Assembly: GCA_963782415.1 (NCBI GenBank)
Contig: CAWAJT010000004.1
Coordinates: forward strand, 620,001-684,000
Source: Bog-473 sp963782415
GTDB taxonomy: Bacteria > Actinomycetota > Acidimicrobiia > Acidimicrobiales > RAAP-2
Length of the DNA stretch: 64,000 bases
Reading direction: 5' to 3'
Position 1 is the stretch's first letter; each line of letters starts with the position of its first letter. Positions 17,793 through 26,467 of this stretch are shown one piece after another. A program made the position numbers and the translations under genes. The notes beneath the pieces are model-generated. The model was not told the origin of the DNA. It was given only the letters and a program-made list of their open reading frames with translations, and searched no databases.

Positions 17793-18790
17793 TGCTGATC
17801 GCCGTCGTGTCGATGGTGCCTCTTATCGTGCAGGGCTACTGGGTTGGGTTGATGGCGCAGGCCTTCGCCTACGGAATCATCTTTCTCTCCTGGACACTCG
17901 TCACCGGCGAGGGGGGCATGCTCTGGCTCTGCCAGATCACCTTCGCGGGCGTGGGCGCGCTGACCACCGCGCAGCTGGCGAACCATTACGGCTGGCCCGT
18001 GCTCGGGGCGGTGGTTGTGGGGGGTCTGATCGCGCTGGTCTTGGGCGTGATCGTCGGACTGCTCAGCATCCGACTCGGGGATCTCTACGTCGCGCTGGTC
18101 ACGCTGACATTTGGGCTCCTGATGGAGAACCTCGTCTTCACGCTGCCGAGCTTCGTGAATGAAGGGCTGGGGCTCACGCTCAATCGGCCAAGCTTCGCAA
18201 CATCGGATCGAACCTTCGCCTACCTCAGCCTGGTCGCATTCGTGATCGTCGCGCTCTTCATCGTCAATTTCCGACGATCGACGACAGGATTGGCGCTCAA
18301 TGCGGCCCGCTGGAGCGAGGCCGGCGCCAAGACGTCGGGAATCAGCGTGGTGCAGATGAAGGTGATTGCCGGGGCGCTGGCTGCGCTGATCGCTGGTGTC
18401 GGCGGGGGCTTCCTGGCCTTGGCGCAGACGTCGTTCCAGCCCAGCGAGTTCGCCACGTTTGCCGGCGTGGTCTGGCTGGCCGTTCTGGTGACCATCGGAG
18501 TCCGCTCGAATGCCGCTGCGCTCATTGCGGGGGTGAGTTTCGTCATGCTGCCGGCGCTCGCCCAGGCCTACCTTCCGGCATGGACGGGCAACGTCCTGCC
18601 GGTGCTGTTCGGCCTCGGCGCAATTTCGGCGGCCAAGTACCCGGACGGGGTGCTCGCCGAACAGGGACGTCGAGCGAGGCGGCTGCTCATCCACCTTTCA
18701 CCCAAGCGCGCCGGCGACATGTTGGGCGAGGATTCGGCGGCCGATGCCGGACCGGTGTCCGCAGCGCGGGTGGCGGAGCACATCTCGTGA
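17744..18790 (+). CDS. livM: Branched-chain-amino-acid-type ABC transporter permease LivM
   Basis: Second permease, ~348 residues, with 8-9 predicted membrane helices and the LivM hallmark GLLSIRLGDLYVALVTLTFG. I chose GTG 17744 because GGAG at 17734-17737 gives it a ribosome site at good spacing and the first membrane helix (IVLIAVVSMVPLIVQGYWVG) follows soon. The open frame continues upstream without a better start, compatible with an original LivH-LivM fusion. Its TGA overlaps the livG start (GTGATG at 18787). Confidence 0.86.
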   Translation: MESASLNVVGRYAGPIVLIAVVSMVPLIVQGYWVGLMAQAFAYGIIFLSWTLVTGEGGMLWLCQITFAGVGALTTAQLANHYGWPVLGAVVVGGLIALVLGVIVGLLSIRLGDLYVALVTLTFGLLMENLVFTLPSFVNEGLGLTLNRPSFATSDRTFAYLSLVAFVIVALFIVNFRRSTTGLALNAARWSEAGAKTSGISVVQMKVIAGALAALIAGVGGGFLALAQTSFQPSEFATFAGVVWLAVLVTIGVRSNAAALIAGVSFVMLPALAQAYLPAWTGNVLPVLFGLGAISAAKYPDGVLAEQGRRARRLLIHLSPKRAGDMLGEDSAADAGPVSAARVAEHIS

Positions 18791-19674
18791 TGGCTGCTCT
18801 GGAAGACGCCGCTGCGGGCAGCGCGATCGCCATCCACGCGTCGCCCGCATTGGCGGCAAGTGACATCACGGTCCGCTTCGGCGGACTGACGGCCCTCTCG
18901 TCGGTGAGCATCGAGGTGCAACCGGGCCAGATCGCGGGCCTGGTCGGCCCGAATGGTGCGGGAAAGTCGACCCTCCTGGCGGTGCTGTCCGGCCTTCTGC
19001 GGGCGAACTCCGGCCGGGTCCAGCTGCACGGTCACGACATCACCAACGCATCGTGCCGGTCGAGGGCAAGCAAGGGTCTGGCCCGCACGTTCCAACAGCC
19101 CGAGCTCTTCATGGGACTCACCGTGCGCGAGCATCTGATGCTGGCCCACCGAGCGCGCGTCGCGCCGCGGCGACTGTGGCGAGACATGCTCGATCCCCGC
19201 TCACTGCTGCCACCCGGCCAGGACGAGAACGAGCGTGTCGACCAATTGCTCGAGCTTCTCCGGCTGACCCGAGTGGAGAAGGCTCCGGTCGCGGCCCTTC
19301 CTCTCGGCATTCTCCGACTCGTCGAAGTTGGTCGTGCCCTGGCCTCCGATCCTCAGGTGCTCTTGTTGGACGAGCCTCTTTCGGGACTCGACATCAAGGC
19401 GTCGGAGAACCTGCTCACCGTCTTCAAGCAAATTGTGGACCAACCGGAGCACCAGCTCTCGCTCATCATGGTGGAACACGATGTGGCGGCGGTCCTCGCT
19501 CTGTCGGACATCGTGTTCGTGCTCGACTTCGGCGAGCGCATCGCAGTGGGGCCACCCGAGCAGATTCGCAGCGACCCCGCGGTGCGCGCGGCCTACCTCG
19601 GGGACACCGAGCCGCAGCAAGCTCCGCCCGGACACGAGCCGCCGGCCCAACCGCCGTCGGGAGCCCCGGCATGA
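18790..19674 (+). CDS. livG: ABC transporter ATP-binding protein LivG
   Basis: ATPase subunit of ~294 residues with Walker A GPNGAGKST, Walker B VLLLDEP and the switch His in MVEHD. The Q-loop region ARTFQQPELFMGLTV is typical of LivG. The usual LSGGQ signature is replaced by LPLGILRLVEVGRAL, which is in the range seen in LivG/BraF proteins. A Pro-rich tail follows. The ATG at 18790 overlaps the livM stop by one base, and the ATGA at 19671 links it to livF. Confidence 0.93.
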   Translation: MAALEDAAAGSAIAIHASPALAASDITVRFGGLTALSSVSIEVQPGQIAGLVGPNGAGKSTLLAVLSGLLRANSGRVQLHGHDITNASCRSRASKGLARTFQQPELFMGLTVREHLMLAHRARVAPRRLWRDMLDPRSLLPPGQDENERVDQLLELLRLTRVEKAPVAALPLGILRLVEVGRALASDPQVLLLDEPLSGLDIKASENLLTVFKQIVDQPEHQLSLIMVEHDVAAVLALSDIVFVLDFGERIAVGPPEQIRSDPAVRAAYLGDTEPQQAPPGHEPPAQPPSGAPA

Positions 19675-20420
19675 CCCAGCCATTGCTCAGTGTCGAGAAC
19701 TTTGACGTCCGCTACGGATCCTCGCGTGCCCTCTTCGACGTGTCCTTGGATGTCGAGGCGGGGACTGTCTTGGCCGTGCTCGGAGCCAACGGCGCCGGCA
19801 AGAGCACCCTGGCGCGGGCGGTCTCAGGCCTGGTGCCGCCGACGGCCGGGCGCGTGACCTTCGGTGGGCGGGACATCACCGGCATGCCCGCCTATCGCAT
19901 CCGAAAACTCGGGCTGACCTACATCCCCGAGGGCCGTGGGATCTTCCCCGGACTCTCGGTCGTCGACAATCTGCGCATGGCCGTCGGCCAGGAGAAGCGG
20001 CATGCCCGTGCCGCCGCCATCGACCGAGCCATCGATCGCTTTCCCGTCCTGGGGCAACGCCGCTCACAACGAGCCGGCAGCCTCTCGGGTGGAGAGCAGC
20101 AGATGCTGGCGCTGGCCAGGGCTCTGGCCGTGTCGCCGAAGTTGGTGATCGCCGACGAGATGTCGCTCGGCCTGGCGCCCATCGTGACCGAGTCGGTCTT
20201 CCAAGGTCTCGATGACGCCCGCCGGTCCGGCATCACGATCATCCTGACCGAGCAGTTCGTCCACCGCGCGCTCGCGATGGCGGACAACTGTGTGATCCTG
20301 ATGCGGGGCCAGGTGGGCTGGTTCGGGCCCGCCGCCCAGGCCGGACAAGAAGTCATAGACCGGTATCTGGGCGATGCGGAGCCCGCGACCCCCGCGGCGG
20401 CAGCCGGCGGGTTACAGTAA
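19671..20420 (+). CDS. livF: ABC transporter ATP-binding protein LivF
   Basis: Second ATPase subunit, 249 residues: Walker A GANGAGKST, LivF-type YIPEGRGIFPGLSV block, signature SLSGGEQQML and Walker B LVIADEMSLGLAP. It pairs with LivG to drive import. The start ATG 19671 overlaps the livG stop by 4 bases. A short Ala-rich tail ends at 20420, and the binding-protein gene follows after 89 bases. Confidence 0.94.
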   Translation: MTQPLLSVENFDVRYGSSRALFDVSLDVEAGTVLAVLGANGAGKSTLARAVSGLVPPTAGRVTFGGRDITGMPAYRIRKLGLTYIPEGRGIFPGLSVVDNLRMAVGQEKRHARAAAIDRAIDRFPVLGQRRSQRAGSLSGGEQQMLALARALAVSPKLVIADEMSLGLAPIVTESVFQGLDDARRSGITIILTEQFVHRALAMADNCVILMRGQVGWFGPAAQAGQEVIDRYLGDAEPATPAAAAGGLQ

Positions 20421-20509
20421 CGACCGGTCAGTCCAACCGGGTGCTCGCCGCCCGGCGGACAGGGAGCGGAGGATCGCCGTGCCGGGGATCCGGGGAGGTC
20501 GTTGCACAC

Positions 20510-21784
20510 ATGGATACGCTCATGGCTTCGAAACGCAGAGGGGTACGCCAGCGTCGGGTGAAGGTGCCGGTGGCGCTCGCGATGCTGGCCGGGCTGCCTC
20601 TCCTCTTCGTCGGCACGACCGCGGCCGAGGCATCGGCGTCGCCGGCGCCGATCACCATCGCCTACATCACCGACCTCACCGGTGAAGGCGGCTCCCAGAA
20701 CTCGACGTCGCCTGCGGGATTCGAGGCCCGGTTGGCTCTGCAGAACGCCCAAGGCGGCGTCCACGGACACAAGCTCGTGCCACTCGTCATCGACGACCAG
20801 ACGAACCCCAGCGAGATCGCCACTGCCGTCCAGAGCGCCATCTCCAGGGGCGCCTTCGGCATCGTGTCCCAGAGTCCGCTGATGTTCCTGGCGGCCAAGT
20901 ACCCCCAGCAAGCCGGCATGCCGGTGACCGGTACCTACGACGACGGGCCGGAATGGGGCCAGCAGCCGTACACGAACATGTTCGCAGCCGACAACGGCAG
21001 CGTCGATCCCAAGTACCCGGTCAACACCCAATTGGGCGATCTGTTCAAGAAGCTCGGCGGGACCGTGCTCGGGGCCTATGGCTACGGCATTTCGCCCTCG
21101 TCCAGCCGGGCGGCCGCCGGCACGGCCGAATCCTTCAAGCACGCCGGTGGCAAGGTCGGTGTGCTCGACACCACCGTGCCCTTCGGCAGCGTCAATTTCA
21201 CCAGCATGGCGCTCGTCGCCAAGCAGGATCACGTGAACGCGCTGTCGCCAGCCATGGACGCCAACTCCAACTACGCATTGGCGACGGCCTTGAAGCAGGC
21301 CGGTGTCAAAATCAAGGCGGCGATCTACGCCACCGGATATCAGCCGGACGTGATCAACTCCCCGGCCTGGAAGACGCTGCAGGGTGGGTATTTCCTGTCT
21401 CTGTTCCGCCCCTGGTCGCTCCCCAACGCGGGAACCAAGCATATGCAGGCGGCCATGGAGAAGTACGCACACTTCACCAAGACCCAGTTCCCGAACTTTT
21501 CCCAGTACGAGTCTTGGGCAGGGGCGGACCTCATGATCAAGGGTTTGCAGATGGCGGGCCGCAACCCGACGCGGGCCGCGGTGATCAAGGATCTGCGCAG
21601 CATCAAGTCCTACAACGTCAACGGCCTGCTGCCTGTCAATCTCGACTATGCCACCAACTTCGGACACAACCCGCCGAAGACCTGCGCCTGGATCATGAAG
21701 GCCGGACCGAAGGGGTTCACGGCGATTTCCGCGCAACCGTCATGTGGCACCGACCTACCCGGTACGTCGACCGCCAGCTCCTAG
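20510..21784 (+). CDS. livK: ABC transporter substrate-binding protein (LivK-type, Peripla_BP_6)
   Basis: Exported periplasmic-binding-type protein of ~424 residues. The N-terminal signal sequence has basic residues (KRRGVRQRRVKVP), a hydrophobic core (VALAMLAGLPLLFVGTTAA) and an AEA/ASA-like cleavage region, followed by the domain start ITIAYITDLTGEGG. No lipobox Cys is evident. It is the last gene of the liv operon; GGGGAGG (20492-20498) lies 11 bases before ATG 20510. A close paralogue is encoded at 30448-31704, sharing blocks such as QNAQGGV.GHKL, AAKYPQQAGMPVTG and PEWGQQPYTNMFAAD, so one importer may use two binding proteins with different specificity. Confidence 0.92.
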   Translation: MDTLMASKRRGVRQRRVKVPVALAMLAGLPLLFVGTTAAEASASPAPITIAYITDLTGEGGSQNSTSPAGFEARLALQNAQGGVHGHKLVPLVIDDQTNPSEIATAVQSAISRGAFGIVSQSPLMFLAAKYPQQAGMPVTGTYDDGPEWGQQPYTNMFAADNGSVDPKYPVNTQLGDLFKKLGGTVLGAYGYGISPSSSRAAAGTAESFKHAGGKVGVLDTTVPFGSVNFTSMALVAKQDHVNALSPAMDANSNYALATALKQAGVKIKAAIYATGYQPDVINSPAWKTLQGGYFLSLFRPWSLPNAGTKHMQAAMEKYAHFTKTQFPNFSQYESWAGADLMIKGLQMAGRNPTRAAVIKDLRSIKSYNVNGLLPVNLDYATNFGHNPPKTCAWIMKAGPKGFTAISAQPSCGTDLPGTSTASS

Positions 21785-21823
21785 GACAGCCGCTCTTCGA
21801 CGCCCGGTCCCGGGGTCAGGATC

Positions 21824-22660
21824 TCAGCGGAGACGCCAATCGGCTCGGGGGGCGTGAAACGTCTCTTGTCCCTCGACGATGTTCTCGAATTTGGTGCCCA
21901 TCGACACGAACGAATACACCTGGGCCCGAGCGTCACGACGGGAGAGCTCGTGTGCCATCCACGCGGCGCGCAACGTGCCTTGGATGGCGGAGGGCGGAGC
22001 TGACGCAATGGCCCGAGCCAACCACATGGCCCGCTCCATGAGTTCGCAGAGAGGCACGACTTCGGAAACCAGACCCATCTGGCAGGCGCGTGCGGCCGAC
22101 ATGCGCTCGAGCGCGCCGAGCAGGACCAAGCGCATGGTCTCGCCGAACGGGAGCTTTTGCATGAGATGCATCGATTCGAAGCCGGCCACCATCCCGTACG
22201 TCACGTGGGGATCGAAGAAGGTCGCGTGCTCCGCCGCGATGATGATGTCCGCCTCGCCAAGAAGGTAGAGCGCGCCGGCGCACGCCATGCCGTTGACTGC
22301 AGCGATCACCGGTTTCCAGACGTCGTTCTCCTTCGGGTTGATGTTGATTCCTGGGTCGTTGTACTGGAACGGACTTGAGACGAAGCCGATCGTGTTATCG
22401 AGCTTGCGCCGGCGTTCCTCGTCGAGGAGATAGTCCCTCTCTATCGACTCAGCGCGATCGATACCAGAGCAGAATGCCTCCTCTCCGGCACCCGTGAGGA
22501 CGATGGCCCGCACGTCCTTGTTGCGACGCACTGCCTGCCACATCGCCCGCATCTCCATCTGCATCTGGAGGTCGAAGGCGTTGTGAACCTCAGGGCGGTT
22601 GAGGGTGACGACCGCGACGCCGTCGTTCTCGTCGTAGAGCAACTTCTCATAAGCATCCAT
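21824..22660 (-). CDS. Enoyl-CoA hydratase/isomerase family protein
   Basis: A 278-residue crotonase-fold enzyme. The N-terminal NDGVAVVTLNRPEVHNAFDL, the oxyanion segment EAFCSGIDRAES and the second half AVNGMACAGALYLLGEADII are typical. GGGAG lies about 6 bases before ATG 22660. It is the last gene of a minus-strand group SDR - DUF427/thioesterase - DUF427 - hydratase, probably driven from the promoter at 25418-25450. Likely role: hydration or isomerisation of an unsaturated acyl-CoA from the same pathway. Confidence 0.9.
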   Translation of the reverse strand: MDAYEKLLYDENDGVAVVTLNRPEVHNAFDLQMQMEMRAMWQAVRRNKDVRAIVLTGAGEEAFCSGIDRAESIERDYLLDEERRRKLDNTIGFVSSPFQYNDPGININPKENDVWKPVIAAVNGMACAGALYLLGEADIIIAAEHATFFDPHVTYGMVAGFESMHLMQKLPFGETMRLVLLGALERMSAARACQMGLVSEVVPLCELMERAMWLARAIASAPPSAIQGTLRAAWMAHELSRRDARAQVYSFVSMGTKFENIVEGQETFHAPRADWRLR

Positions 22661-22737
22661 CCGAGACTCCCGTTTTCCACTTGTCGAAGCGGAGCTTGTC
22701 AGATTACCGGCCTCGTCGTCGGGCTCCAGCGTGCAGC

Positions 22738-23418
22738 TCAACCAAGCGAAGGCAGGTTGTGCACGACGCTCACCTTGCTGTCATTGAAGCTCATGAGGCG
22801 TTGCAGCGGTGCAGACTCCGAATGGGGAGACTCGTAGCTCCACGCGATGTCGGCAAGGTTGACATCGCCGATGCGGGCGCTCCAGTACGTGGCCGTTCCC
22901 TTGTAGGTGCAGTAGGTCTCGGTCGCGCTCCGGTGCAGATGCTCCATGCGGACGTGGCGAGGGTCGACATAGAGGCATGGATCCAGTGCCGTCTCGTAGA
23001 CGGCCAAGGTCTCGGTCGTGTCGACGAGCGTGATGCCGGCAGCTTCAACGCGAAGGCTCCGCCCAGAGCGCAGGCAGTCAACGCGGTGGTACGGATTGCG
23101 GGGGTGTCCGAGGACCTGTTCGTCCTCTTCGAACCATGCGTCCACGGCGTCCCACGGAACCGCGACGTAGCCCGGGGCATCGTGCTCGGGATTGGCCGTG
23201 ACGACGTCGACATCACGAGCGGGGAACGCATAGGCCGGCGGGTGCCCCTGGCGATGCACGAGCAGGGTGCCCTCGCTATCGACGACGGTCACCCCATCCT
23301 TCACGCCGCGCACCCGACGGCGGTGCGGTTCGAGGTAGGTCACCGAAGGGGGGATCGGCGTGGAAAACCGCCCCGCCGGTCGTGCGCTGAGGGGGCCGCG
23401 TCCCGTCGAGAGGCTCAT
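22738..23418 (-). CDS. DUF427 domain protein
   Basis: A ~226-residue protein with DUF427 signatures in both halves: YLEPHRRRVRGVKDGVTVVDS in the first and VRMEHLHRSATETYCTYKGT near residues 155-180. The function of DUF427 is not established; the domain is a small beta barrel often found near or fused to acyl-CoA thioesterases. The start ATG 23418 overlaps the stop of the DUF427-thioesterase gene by 4 bases (ATGA). An open extension to 23526 is not needed. The two adjacent DUF427 proteins may form a complex. Confidence 0.86.
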   Translation of the reverse strand: MSLSTGRGPLSARPAGRFSTPIPPSVTYLEPHRRRVRGVKDGVTVVDSEGTLLVHRQGHPPAYAFPARDVDVVTANPEHDAPGYVAVPWDAVDAWFEEDEQVLGHPRNPYHRVDCLRSGRSLRVEAAGITLVDTTETLAVYETALDPCLYVDPRHVRMEHLHRSATETYCTYKGTATYWSARIGDVNLADIAWSYESPHSESAPLQRLMSFNDSKVSVVHNLPSLG

Positions 23419-24650
23419 AGTGCCGTCCGGTCGTCGACCGCTCCGGTACCGGGCGGGAAATGTCTGACCATCGCCTCGACGCTGAACGAGGCGAGCAGAT
23501 CGCCTTCGATGTCGTGCACGCGGCACTCAGCATGAGTCATCCCATCTCCGGCGAAGGTCGAGTGATGGCGGTAGAGCATCCATTCATCGGCACGGACATC
23601 GCGGTGGAACGACAGGCTGATGGCATTGATGCCCATGGAAAGCGTCCGGTGTGCCTGCGCCTGGCCGATGCCGGCATGGGGCCGTAGGGCTGCGGCAATC
23701 GACATGTGGCCGGAGAACTGCGCCAGGAGTCCGGCGTGCAGCGCTGAGTCGGCGGGAACGGAGCGGAAACGGACCCAGGCATCGATGTTCGGCGGCCCGA
23801 CGGGCTCATCCGCGTCGTTGCTGTAGGCGCCATCTGCCACCCTGAGATCGCGGCCGGTGACCCCCATGTCGTAGGGAGGACACTCGTAGGGCCCAGGGAC
23901 AGCGGGCCGTTCCACCGCATGGCGGATGAGGTCGTCCGATGGCACCTCGAGCAGCACGTTGCCCGCGGCGCAGCAGCGCTCGCGCTGCAGGACCTGGATC
24001 GCCAATCCGGTAAAGGTCCGGCCCGCGCTCAGTTCCGTCAGGACGAATTCGAGAGGCTGACATGCATCGGCGGAGCGGAGGAAGATCATGCTTGCCGACA
24101 CCACCCTGCGCTCGGGCGCATGTCGAGTTGCGGCAACGATCGATTGGCCGAGCATCTGGCTGCCCTCGACGACAGGCCGCTGCCCGTCACTTCGGGCGGG
24201 ACCCACGAATCGGAGCGGACCATCGGGCCGCACGTCCATGACGTCGATCAGGTCTGCAGCGTCCCCCCACGTCGGGAACGACTTGACCGTAATGTCGCGT
24301 GCGTCGTCACCATTTCGCCCGTCGGATATTTCTATTCGTACCCGGTCCTGGTCGAAGGAACCGAATCCCGACAGCTGGTCGAGAGGAGCCAAGGATGTGG
24401 TCGGGACCGTAAGGATGTCGCGACCGCAGGACGATGCGCCATCGGTCGTGCCCCACCTCCGCCGCTCCGACTCGTCGTCTGCATGCTGGACCCCGAGATC
24501 CTTGAATCGTTCGAGGTCGATATCTTCTAGCGGGAAGTAGAGGACCGGAGGAATGCCCAGCTCCTCGACGCACAGACACGAGTCGGATTCCGCCACGACA
24601 TGCCCGTCCCAACTGACGCTCGCTCGGTAGGGGTATGGCGTGATCTTCAT
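23415..24650 (-). CDS. DUF427 domain fused to acyl-CoA thioesterase II (TesB-like double hotdog)
   Basis: A 411-residue fusion. Residues 1-75 are a DUF427 domain (YRASVSWDGHVVAESDSCLCVEE). Residues ~130-411 are a TesB-type acyl-CoA thioesterase with two hotdog halves: RFVGPARSDGQRPVVEGSQM and GRTFTGLAIQVLQRERC in the first, and SVPADSALHAGLLAQFSGHM and FHRDVRADEWMLYRHHSTFA in the second, carrying the family's Asp/Gln/Thr-type residues. Expected reaction: hydrolysis of an acyl-CoA to the acid and CoA. It lies between an SDR (18 bases upstream) and a second DUF427 gene. Confidence 0.88.
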   Translation of the reverse strand: MKITPYPYRASVSWDGHVVAESDSCLCVEELGIPPVLYFPLEDIDLERFKDLGVQHADDESERRRWGTTDGASSCGRDILTVPTTSLAPLDQLSGFGSFDQDRVRIEISDGRNGDDARDITVKSFPTWGDAADLIDVMDVRPDGPLRFVGPARSDGQRPVVEGSQMLGQSIVAATRHAPERRVVSASMIFLRSADACQPLEFVLTELSAGRTFTGLAIQVLQRERCCAAGNVLLEVPSDDLIRHAVERPAVPGPYECPPYDMGVTGRDLRVADGAYSNDADEPVGPPNIDAWVRFRSVPADSALHAGLLAQFSGHMSIAAALRPHAGIGQAQAHRTLSMGINAISLSFHRDVRADEWMLYRHHSTFAGDGMTHAECRVHDIEGDLLASFSVEAMVRHFPPGTGAVDDRTAL

Positions 24651-24668
24651 ATGCGCTCGGCGGCGGCC

Positions 24669-25418
24669 TCAGGCGTTCCCAGGAATGCGGGCGGCGACCG
24701 TGACGGAAGGGATGGCGACGGCGCCCTGCCGCAGGGTCGAATCCACAATGGTGATGAGGTCTTCGACACCCACGAAGGCGCCACTCATGTAGTTCCGCGC
24801 CAACCACACGGGCATGACCTCCGCTGCGAGCTCTTGATCCCACCCGGTCGCGAACTCGGGCATGGAGTCTCCGTCGCCGCCCATGCACTCGCCGACGACG
24901 ACCCTTGTGAATCCCACCGTCGGGTGCTCTCCCCTCCACGCCTCAACGAGCTTGTCGAGAGCCGCCTTACTGACGGCGTAGGCGCCCAGGCCTGGCCATG
25001 GGGGAGTGAGCGATGCGCTCACCGAGGACAGGTAGACGGCAGTCCCGGCGGACTCCACGAGGTAGGGCATGGCCGCCGCGGTCACCAGTGACGCGCCGAT
25101 CACGTTGGTGTCGAAGACGTGCCTCCATGTCTCCGCGTCCATGTCGGCGAGTCGCACGAGGGGGCCGACTCCCGGCGCATAGACCAGAGCGTCGATACCC
25201 CCGAGATCTTCGGCCGCCTGCGTGATTGCCGACCGGCAGGACTCGGTGGAGGTCACGTCGCAGGTAATCGCCACGGTCCCTGGGCCTGCTTCTGCCGCGG
25301 CTGCCTCCAGCCGCTGCTGGCGGCGTGCCAGCAGCGCCGTTTTCGCTCCACGCTGGGCCAGCCCGATACCGATACAGCGGCCGAGCCCGCTCGACGCCCC
25401 TACGACAACCGTTCGCAT
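24669..25418 (-). CDS. Short-chain dehydrogenase/reductase (SDR)
   Basis: A 249-residue classical SDR. The nucleotide-binding TVVVGASSGLGRCIG starts at residue 3, and Asp-Val of CDVT follows strand 4. The catalytic set is Ser in YLSSVSA, then Tyr in YAVSKAALDK with Lys four residues later. AGGAGGAC directly precedes ATG 25418; longer open sequence upstream has no SDR character. It is the first gene of the four-gene minus-strand operon, with operator copy 5 just upstream. Probable role: oxidation of a hydroxyl or reduction of a keto group on a CoA-bound intermediate. Confidence 0.91.
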   Translation of the reverse strand: MRTVVVGASSGLGRCIGIGLAQRGAKTALLARRQQRLEAAAAEAGPGTVAITCDVTSTESCRSAITQAAEDLGGIDALVYAPGVGPLVRLADMDAETWRHVFDTNVIGASLVTAAAMPYLVESAGTAVYLSSVSASLTPPWPGLGAYAVSKAALDKLVEAWRGEHPTVGFTRVVVGECMGGDGDSMPEFATGWDQELAAEVMPVWLARNYMSGAFVGVEDLITIVDSTLRQGAVAIPSVTVAARIPGNA

Positions 25419-25436
25419 AGTCCTCCTCAGACCTGA

Positions 25437-25450
25437 TGACGCTGATGTTA
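25437..25450 (-). promoter_or_regulatory. Shared 14-bp operator motif, copy 5
   Basis: TGACGCTGATGTTA as read on the plus strand. It lies about 18 bases upstream of the SDR start on the minus strand. Four positions differ from the consensus, but both half-sites are recognisable. Confidence 0.45.
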
Positions 25451-25590
25451 GACAGTGTTTGAGCAGGTCGCGGCCGAGGAAGGCCTTCTGGGCGGACAGG
25501 CCCAGGTCGGCGCGGCGCGGCGACGAAATGGTCCTGGTCCCGACCTCGGGCAATCGTTAGCACCGGCCTGGGCGCCACGGCGCTCGCTGA

Positions 25591-25937
25591 AAGGGGGTAT
25601 TGGTCCGCCATCGCTATGCCGGCATTTCGCCCTTCACCGAAGACCAGGTCCCGCTGGACGAATTGGACCGCCCAAGCGCCGAGCACCAGCCCTTCGCCAT
25701 CGCTGCGACAACGCCATGTTCGGAGTGGACTATCCCCACTTCGAGTCGGTGTTCCCCGACACGCGCCGCTGTGTCGATGCGCTCGTGCAACACCCGAGCA
25801 TCACCCCTGAGGTCGCTCGCAAGGTCCTGTGCGAGAACGCAGCGGGTGTCTGCGGCTTTGACCTGAAGCGTCTGGGGCCTCATATCGAGCGCGTCGGATT
25901 CGAGATCGATGGAGCGGACACCGACGACCTTCTCTAG
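25591..25937 (+). pseudogene. C-terminal remnant of an amidohydrolase-family protein
   Basis: Only the last ~110 codons of an amidohydrolase_2 protein remain. One frame reads YAGISPFTEDQVPLDELDRP; after a one-base loss near 25704 the neighbouring frame continues NAMFGVDYPHFESVFPDTRR and a normal C-terminus to 25937. The GVDYPHFE segment corresponds to the late Asp-bearing motif of the full-length relatives. No N-terminal barrel precedes it. It faces a GH1 remnant on the other strand, so this stretch looks like a junction where two genes have lost their 5' parts. Confidence 0.75.
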
Positions 25938-25953
25938 TTCGGCGCTTTGACCA

Positions 25954-26292
25954 TCAGGATCGATCAGGACTGATCATTTCCAGGTCGTTGCGCCGTGCCA
26001 CCTGCCCGAGCCAACGAGCCGAGGGCTTGACCATTCGCTCGAACGTGTCGTGGTCGAACGCAACCAAGCCGAAGGTCTTCGAGAAGCCGGCGTTCCACTC
26101 GAAATTGCCGGACAGGGTCCAGTGGATGTACCCGCGCACATCACTCCCGTCAGTTGGTGTTGCCGCCCTCGACCTGGTGGCGGGCTGTCGCCGCGCCCCA
26201 GAGGAATCGCTGCGGAAATTCAGCCATCGCAATCCTGTCTCCGTCTCACCGACGACGCCAATATCGCCGTCTGCATCAGGAATCTGATGCAC
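25954..26292 (-). pseudogene. C-terminal remnant of a GH1 beta-glucosidase
   Basis: The last ~65 residues (DVRGYIHWTLSGNFEWNAGF onward, then SKTFGLVAFD and KPSARWLGQVARR) match the C-terminal signature of glycoside hydrolase family 1, where the Glu of NFEW binds the sugar O4/O6. The upstream part (PDADGDIGV) may be the residue of the ENGIAD region and then becomes unrelated. The catalytic N-terminal two thirds are absent. A LacI-operator-like sequence (TGAAATGCTTTGCA, 26326-26339) upstream resembles the uxaC operator, fitting a former sugar-regulated gene. Confidence 0.72.
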
Positions 26293-26467
26293 TGTGGCGG
26301 CAGTCTCGCACGCGTAAATGGCCTATGAAATGCTTTGCACTGCGCGTGCTCCCTGTACTCGCCCGTCGCCTGCCCTCGACGCACGCCGCTCTGGCGGATC
26401 GGGCCACACCCTTCACGCAAGCGACGCTTCGAGGGGAGCCAATCGCATGAGCGTGTAGCGTGCGACT

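Noticed and set aside
16782..18790. A single fused LivH-LivM permease
   Set aside because: The neighbouring frame does read smoothly from LivH into LivM, but GTG 17744 with a good ribosome site allows two genes. I kept two genes and noted the possible lost G.
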